The notes beneath the pieces were generated by a model that saw nothing but the letters and a program-made list of their open reading frames with translations, was not told where the DNA came from and made no database searches. A stretch of 64,000 nucleotides of DNA. It comes from Chamaecrista fasciculata. Its lineage: Eukaryota; Streptophyta; Magnoliopsida; Fabales; Fabaceae. Of the stretch, positions 57,686-64,000 are shown piece by piece (the stretch's first letter is position 1; every line of letters begins with the position of its first letter). Position numbers and translations under genes: made by a program. The stretch covers positions 45,964-109,963 of the forward strand of contig QANZ01028759.1 of NCBI GenBank assembly GCA_003254925.1, read 5' to 3'.

Positions 57686-58779
57686 ATGTCTTACTTCCTT
57701 GTAATTCTGTTTCTCAGTTTCACATTCAGTAGTGTTTCAGAGGCAAGCCATGACAAGAAGCATCCATCTGCTGTCGTTGTTGGCACTGTCTATTGTGAGA
57801 CGTGTTTTCAACAAGAATTCTCCACGAGCAGCCATTTCATTTCAGGTATCATCATCATCATCTAAAACACTTAACTAGCTTCACTTGTCTAATCTCTACA
57901 CTTAAAAATTCCAATCTGAAACTTGGTGCTAATAATGCAGGGGCATCAGTTGCAGTAGAATGCAAAGATGGGAATTCAAAACCAAGATTCAGGAAAGAAG
58001 TGAAGACAAACGAGCATGGGGAATTCAAAGTGCAACTTCCTTTCTCAGTGAGCAAACACGTAAAGAGAATCAAGGGATGTAGTGTGAAACTGGTAAGTAG
58101 CAGTGAGCCTTATTGTGCGGTGGCTTCATCATCGTCTTCTTCTTCTTCTTCCCTTCGTCTCAAGTCAAGAAGGCAAGGAGAGCACATATTCTCAGCTGGG
58201 TTTTTCTCATTCACGCCCCTTAAGCAGCCAAATCTCTGTAACCAGAAACCCAGCATTCGTAATTCCAAAGAACTTGGCTCAGCATTTCCTCCGATTCCAG
58301 ATTTCGCATTCCCACCTCCGATTCAGGACCCATCGACGCCGGGAGGTTTTCTACCACCATTGCCGGCACTCCCTCCTCTGCCACCACTTCCGAGAATTCC
58401 AGGGCTGCCATATCCAACAGTTCCAGGAAGAGCTAATAAAGATTCAAGCACTGCGAAATCAGCGAACAAACCTCAGTTTTCGGATCGCAAAGTAGTTCAA
58501 CCCGACACTTTCCCCTTACCTCCCAACCCGTTCCCTCCTAACCCGTTTCTCCCACCCCCAAATAACCCTAATCCTTTACAGCCACCAATCTCATCGCCGT
58601 TCGTCCCAAGCCCTAATCCATTTCAGCCTCCTCAATCAGGACCATTCCCTACAGTACCGGGTTTGACTCCATCTCAGTCACCACCAGTTTTCCCGTTTCC
58701 TTTCCCTCCAGTTTTCCCAAGCCCATCACCTGTTACACCCCCAGCTTCTTCTTCTTCTTCCATGAATGCTTCTCCTTGA
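57686..58779 (+). CDS. Secreted proline-rich protein with pollen Ole e 1-like domain
   Basis: Two exons, 57686-57845 and 57941-58779, join in phase (TTTCAG|GTATC, AATGCAG|GGGC) to 332 residues. A signal peptide (MSYFLVILFLSFTFSSVSEA) is followed by an Ole e 1/extensin-type domain: VVGTVYCETCFQQEFSTSSH, VAVECKDGNSKPRFRKEVKT and EFKVQLPFSV. After a Ser run the C-terminal ~170 residues are Pro-rich (PPLPALPPLPPLPRIPGLPY, FPLPPNPFPPNPFLPPP), low complexity and without SPPPP extensin blocks. Such proteins go to the cell wall, often in roots, pollen or pistil (family knowledge); the exact role is unknown. An upstream in-frame ATG is absent near the exon 1 start. Confidence 0.9.
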
Positions 58780-59443
58780 TGGACTTTCTGTCTGAATCGC
58801 AATGGTAATTGGTAAAGTGGGGATTACTGAAGAAATTGAGAAAATAGTAATAATAAGTTTATTGTAAGCATGATCTTCTGTTGCTAATTTGGCGGGCTCA
58901 TCCAAATATTTATCAATAAGTACCCTATATGTCATCTTAGGAAGATTGAATTTGGTCTGGGTGTGTGAACGGGGCAAGGATTGTATTCTACACAATATCG
59001 ATTTATAATATTTATATTTTATACATAAAATTTAAATATTTAAATATTATATATAAATGAATATAATATTTAAATTTTATTTATAAATAAATTGTAAAAT
59101 AAGAAGGATAAAATTACATATTTAAGTAAGGTACTCTATAAACGCTGAATACGCTATGAAACTTTGTTAAGGAACACGAATGTTGGTATTACTCTATAAA
59201 GTGACCAATTTTTTCTACAGTCAAAGTGAAGCCATTGCTGTAACAAGTGATGTCTTTGATCCTTCTGTCACAAAGTATGACCAACAATAGATGTTTTTTT
59301 TTCTCATCATTCAAATACATGATTAAACACACCATTACTACATATTACAGTTCCATGTTCAAGACAAAATGCAATTGATCACAACAAGGAGCAATAAACA
59401 CAGGTATACTATGGTAATCATCAGTAATTAACTTACTATAACA
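58780..59443. other. 3' flanks between the Ole e 1-like gene and serpin A
   Basis: Convergent 3' ends. A duplicated TAAATATTT/ATATAAAT-rich stretch at 59000-59090 is low complexity. No gene seen. Confidence 0.5.
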
Positions 59444-61306
59444 TCATGAAACCAAAAGGGGGTTAAGCACTGCTCCTATGAAGAACACAGCCATAGAAGT
59501 CTCTTCCCTTACCATGAATAAGAAGGGATGGTCAGCCACAAAGCTTGCCTTATAACTGCCTCTACTTCGTAACCTAAAAGTAACAGCAGTGCTAGCTGCA
59601 GCTTCTGTTCCTTCTTCATTAAATTCAATGAATGCTTTGTGCATAATATTTGAAACATAAAGCTTGTGACTCCATGAAGAATCAGACACTCCTGTTAGGT
59701 CCCCTGGAGTGAAAGGCAATGTCAATCCCATGTCTTTCATGATGCTCTCTGGGGTTTCAAAGTTGAAGGAAAATTTGAATCTTGGGATCCAAAACTCTGG
59801 AATTTGGCTTCTCCACAATTCAAATCTTTCATTCAAGTATCTGGGGTTTGAGTTTAATGTGTGAATTAAGTTTGGTAAGCCGTCATTCTCATGTGGAAGA
59901 AAGAAATACATGACAAACTTCAGTGAGTTGCTACAATTTTGGTATGGGATTTTGAGTACTTTGAAATCTTCAAAGGATCTGAAATAGTATTCTTCATGTC
60001 TCATGATGGTCATGAAGGGAACTTGTACAACTTGCCCATTGAGAAGATTGAAGTTTTGGGTTTTAGTCATGGATGGGTCAAACTTTTGATCCCATGTCCC
60101 TTTGAAATATAGTGCATTGACAAGAACTAGCTGTGTTTCCTCGTCTAAGGAACCTGATGGAAGAATTCCCTTGATTAGTCCATTGGTTGAATTTTCAGCC
60201 CATGAGTTCACTTGTTCTGTGACTTCATCAGCCTAGTGAACGAAACCCATATATATAATCAAGCTTTCTATTTGAGCTATGTCAATCTTTATGAGGAAAC
60301 ATGTAAAAAAATCACAAAGAAAAACCCAAAGGGATTACAATTTACAGCAATTAACTTGATCAGAGATATGAACAAAAGGTTAAAATTCAGAAGAGATACA
60401 TCTGGTCCAAATGGTGCGACAAATTACGTCAATCACTATGAAGTTCCATATTTTAGCATTAGAAAACTGCACTTAACTGATTTTAATTGCATCCTTACTT
60501 CAAATGATCTAGTTCTATTACGGAAATGCCAAAAAAAAAAATAAAAGCCTTTAAGTGGAACTAATTTTGAGGATCTATAATCATCTTATCTTTAAGATTA
60601 TTCTGAACAATCTGCTAACCCTGACAAAAGGAGGGATACTCTTTTAAGGATTCCATATTTTCAAATACATATGTAGAATCAACAAAGTCTTACATATAGT
60701 TGGTAGATAATTAGTTTACTTGTGCATAGTGTCTTAGTTTGAACTCAGCTGTGTTCATGGTAAAGACTTTGTTGGTAGAGTCAAAGCCTACTTCAGTGAT
60801 CTTGATAGGGATTAGACTCTGACTGTCGACTAGAAGATACTATCTAGCTCTTAATAAAAGAAAAAAATACATGTAGAAGGGTAGTGAAATAGTACCTTGT
60901 TTATGAAGTCAACTGCTTCAATTCGGCTTTTGTAAACTTGTTTGGCTGTCTCTTCAAAAGAAGTCTTCAAACCAAAACTCTTTTCCACCCAAGCTCCATT
61001 GACAAATGACACGATGGGACCTCCACTTTCAATCCCCTCAAGCTGTCGAATACTTGAAATAATTTGTGAAGATAATGAATTCAAATCATAGATATTCTCT
61101 AAACCCAGAAACGAAAGAAGTTGTTCTAAGGTTTTTCCTTTAGACCCTGCAGCAACAAGGCTCAATATAATGTGCAGAGACAATGGGGAAGATACGAAAT
61201 TAGAACCTTTTTCAAGTTGGTTCAGAAGAACTCTGTATGCCAATTGAATACAGAAATCTGTGTTGAAGGGAATGGAAAATTTCTGTGAGGAAGTCTCCAT
61301 TCTCAT
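59444..61306 (-). CDS. Plant serpin A (serpin-ZX type), Leu-Arg reactive centre
   Basis: Two exons on the minus strand, 60896-61306 and 59444-60232, joined at FINK|ADEVTEQVNSW, give 399 residues. Family motifs: NFVSSPLSLHIILSLVAAGS, NALYFKGTWDQKFDPS and FVADHPFLFMVREE. The hinge of the reactive-centre loop is EEGTEAAAST, small and Ala-rich as inhibitory serpins need. Counting from the hinge as in AtSerpin1, P3-P2-P1-P1' would be R-L-R-S. Plant serpins of this kind trap cysteine proteases such as RD21 or metacaspases in the cytosol (family knowledge). A second in-frame ATG lies two codons in. It is divergent from serpin B with 743 bp between start codons. Confidence 0.93.
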
Positions 61307-62049
61307 TCATAAGCCTATTAAGCTTCTATTTCTTTCTTTTGCTTCCATATCTTTCTCTTTATTACTGACCCAACCCAAATTCAAAAGAGAATAAGTTAAA
61401 ACAAAGTTCAGTTGATTTTTCTTTTTGGTAGATAAGTTCAATGAAAATCTGCCGGCCGCTTTTATGGGTTATTCTGGTTTATTCTCTATATATGTATTGA
61501 TTATTATTTATTAATCCATTTGACAGCTCTTTTATCCAATCTTCTCAACTTCCTAATTTTGATAAAAAAAATGATTAGTGATGAATAACTTACTTTGGTT
61601 GCCCATGTTAATAAGACGTTGTAGATGTGTGATAAATGTGAGACAATATGGTATGGAAAAGAATAGGGGCAGCATCGCACTATGTCAATGTCAAATGCGC
61701 CTACTAATTATAATTAATGGGAAAGTTAATGATTTGGTACTTGTAGTTTTATAAAATTTTAGATTTAGTCCCAATAATAATCTATCCTTGTGAGCTGTAA
61801 TTTATTTGATACACAATTATCTATCAACTGTACTAAACTTCGTTAGTTAACTTTTCGTCTTCGTCACGCATAAATATATTATATAAAACAAAATCCTTAG
61901 GTGTATACTATTAAATATACCTTGAAGAAAACAAGAGTTGGCCGGCAAATTAAATATCACTTACACATTTCTGTAGTTTCTATAAATTTGGGCGAGTTCT
62001 ACTGAGCAAAGAAATTAAAGCAAGTGATGAACTTAACATTGAAGCTCAT
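61307..62049. promoter_or_regulatory. Shared 743 bp intergenic region of the head-to-head serpin pair
   Basis: For serpin B, TATAAATTT at 61981-61988 lies ~60 nt before its ATG. For serpin A, TATATAG on the minus strand (61486-61492) lies ~180 nt before its ATG. No other gene sits between them, so both promoters must share this DNA. I could not assign specific factor sites. Confidence 0.6.
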
Positions 62050-63638
62050 ATGAGAAATATGGAGGAGTCCACTACAAAGGAACCCACCACTTTCAACACT
62101 GACTTGTGTCTGCAATTATCATACAAAATTCTTCTGGAAGAAGTTGAGAAGGGTTCCAACTTTGTGTCTTCTCCATTGTCCCTGCACATTATTTTGAGCC
62201 TTGTTGCTGCAGGATCCAAAGGAAAAACCTTAGATCAGCTTCTCTCGTTTCTGGGGTCAGAGAGTATCAATGATCTGACTTCATTGTCTTCTCAAATTGT
62301 TTCTAGCATAAGCAATCATGTTGAGGAGATTCAAAGTGGAGGCCCAACCTTGTGTTTCGTCAATGGGGTTTGGGTGGATAAGAGTTTTGGATTGAATACT
62401 TCATTTGAAGAGACTGTCAAGCATCTTTACAAGAGCCAAATTGAAGTGGTTGACTTCATAAACAAGGTACTCTTGTTCATTATCATTGTGAAATAATGTA
62501 TATATCATTTCAGGTTAGTTATTGGTGATTCTAGTCCCATGTTCTTGATTTAAATTTGGAGGTAGATGATCTGTGGTTGTAGTTAACATGCAATCTCCCT
62601 TCTGGTTTTTCTTGGTGTATGCTGCATCTTTGATTCATGCTTCTTCATAAAAGTTGATATCTAATAACAGAGAACATTATTGGAGCCTGTTTGATTCCGT
62701 TTTTAATTTTATGTATTTAAAAGTTATCATGTTTTGGAAGATAAAAAAGAAATTCTTTGGATTAATTATAGCAGAGGATTCATTGTGATTTTGTTATTGG
62801 GCTAATGATGATCAATTCATGTCACATTAATTAGGCTTATCAAGTTGCAGATGAAGTGAATTCATGGGCTAAAAGTGCAACCAATGGACTAATAAATGAG
62901 CTTCTTCCACCTAGTTCCATAGACGAGGAAACAAAATTGATTCTGGCGAATGCACTATATTTCAAAGGACCATGGGACCAAAAGTTTGATCCATCCAAGA
63001 CATTAACTAAAACTTTCAACCTCCTCAATGGGCAGATTGTACAAGCCCCTTTCATGACCACCATGACACGTGAAAAACACTATTACAGATCCTTTGACAA
63101 CTTCAAAATTCTCAAGATTCCTTACCAAAGTGGTGGTAACATTAATATTAATAATCCAATGAAATTTGCCATGTATTTCTTTCTTCCTCATGACAATGAT
63201 GGCCTGCCAAATTTGGTTCACACTTTAAACTCAAACCCCAGATACTTAAACCAAAACTTAGAACTATGGAGAGACGAAATTCCTGAGTTTTGGATCCCAA
63301 GATTTAAATTTTCCTTCAGCTTTGAAGCCAAAGAGGACATGAAGGACTTGGGAGTAATGTTACCCTTCATTCCAATTGGGGACCTTACAGAAATAAGTGA
63401 TTCTTCATTGAGTCACAAGCTTTATGTTTCAAATATTGTGCACAAGGCATTCATTGAAGTGAATGAAGAAGGAACAGAAGCAGCAGCTAGCACAGCTGCT
63501 AGATTCAGGAACTGTAGTGGCAGGCGTCACAAACCAAGCTTTGTGGCAGACCATCCCTTCATATTTATGATAAGAGAGGAGACTTCTATGGCTGTGTTCT
63601 TCATGGGAGCATTGCTTAATCCACTCTTGGTTTCTTGA
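62050..63638 (+). CDS. Plant serpin B, diverged reactive centre
   Basis: Two exons, 62050-62466 and 62835-63638, joined at FINK|AYQVADEVNSW, give 406 residues. The body is close to serpin A (NFVSSPLSLHIILSLVAAGS, NALYFKGPWDQKFDPS, FIPRFKFSF-type block). The hinge EEGTEAAAST is kept, but the loop beyond reads ARFRNCSGRRHKPS: counted as in AtSerpin1, P1 would be Cys with N at P2. The loop has the same length as in serpin A, so this is substitution, not truncation. Either the target protease differs or inhibition is lost. Exon-2 acceptor: TTAG|GCTTAT; a later TTGCAG would break the frame. A second in-frame ATG lies three codons in. Confidence 0.93.
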
Positions 63639-64000
63639 TGTTACACTTAAACAAGGCCGCATTTGGTACATAGATTACTTTTTTATTCCTGAAAATTAGG
63701 AATATGATTGGCACAAATATTAATAACTGTGTTTAGATGAATTAAAAGTTAAAACATTCTTAGAGTCTCTTTAGATATTTTGAATCAAACAACATTAAAG
63801 TGAGATTGAACTAAATCTAAGTATGTTTACTGTAATTTATCCTAAAATTCAAATCTATGTCAATGTTTACTCCCACTTACGTCAATAAGGAATGACACGA
63901 AAGAATATTAAACACAAAATATATTGAGAAGTCTATGACATCTATTTTTTGTTTTGGTCTGAAGTCTATGATATTTATATTTGTGAAGAGAATTACTTTT
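63639..64000 (+). other. 3' flank of serpin B
   Basis: AT-rich; contains the start of what may be a MITE (AAATTAGGAATATGATTGG, CTGTAATTTATCC). No gene seen before the window ends. Confidence 0.4.

Noticed and set aside
1-64000. CRISPR array, bacterial operon or phage signals
   Set aside because: None seen; the window is plant nuclear DNA and its direct repeats are explained by transposons, microsatellites and the tandem duplication.

Overview
This is a 64 kb piece of a nuclear plant genome. It carries plant-specific families (MIKC MADS-box, R2R3-MYB, DYW-type PPR, plant serpins, a pollen Ole e 1/proline-rich protein), small GT-AG introns, AT-rich intergenic DNA with many TA microsatellites, and abundant LTR, SINE and MULE/MITE insertions. 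The gene set and intron sizes suggest a eudicot; the sequence does not let me name the species. All gene models below were spliced by eye from reading frame, GT/AG sites and family knowledge.

Layout. 1-1486: last six exons of an AP1/FRUITFULL-clade MADS gene (+ strand, 5' end outside the window). 2037-8893: a 1.58 kb Mutator-like element with a GRF-zinc-finger cargo gene, and a ~3.35 kb tandem duplication of that element and its right flank, the second cargo copy being dead. 10299-19362: a complete eight-exon SEPALLATA-type MADS gene (- strand) facing the FUL-like gene; intron 1 holds a decayed Ty1-copia element and intron 4 a solo LTR, each with perfect 5-bp target duplications. 20.3-27.5 kb: gene-poor repeat-rich DNA. 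27512-29681: a two-exon small membrane protein with four CxxC pairs. 29.7-31.0 kb: foldback repeat, SINE, and a 212-base assembly gap. 32594-33714: three-exon R2R3-MYB. 34-38.7 kb: MITEs, including one nested inside another. 38781-41174: intronless DYW-PPR gene. 41499-42033: a miniature LTR retrotransposon with an extra inverted LTR. 43905-45372: seven-exon DSBA/thioredoxin-fold gene. 45695-45875: second SINE with target duplication. 47339-52303: RING-H2 E3 ligase gene with a tiny terminal coding exon behind a 2.7 kb intron. 53.5-57.6 kb: repeats. 57686-58779: Ole e 1/proline-rich secreted protein. 59444-63638: two serpin genes in head-to-head orientation.

The genes do not form one pathway. 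Two neighbourhoods are meaningful: the SEP/FUL-like MADS pair, an arrangement expected from the ancient tandem origin of these clades, and the divergent serpin pair, which shares a 743 bp intergenic region and has diverged at the reactive-centre loop. The main non-gene signals are transposon structures readable to the base by their target duplications, and isolated single Ns, several of which sit at foldback or tandem repeats and probably mark collapsed sequence. I did not find a convincing wholly new biological system; the best candidates for novelty are the MULE with a GRF cargo gene and the palindromic miniature LTR element.
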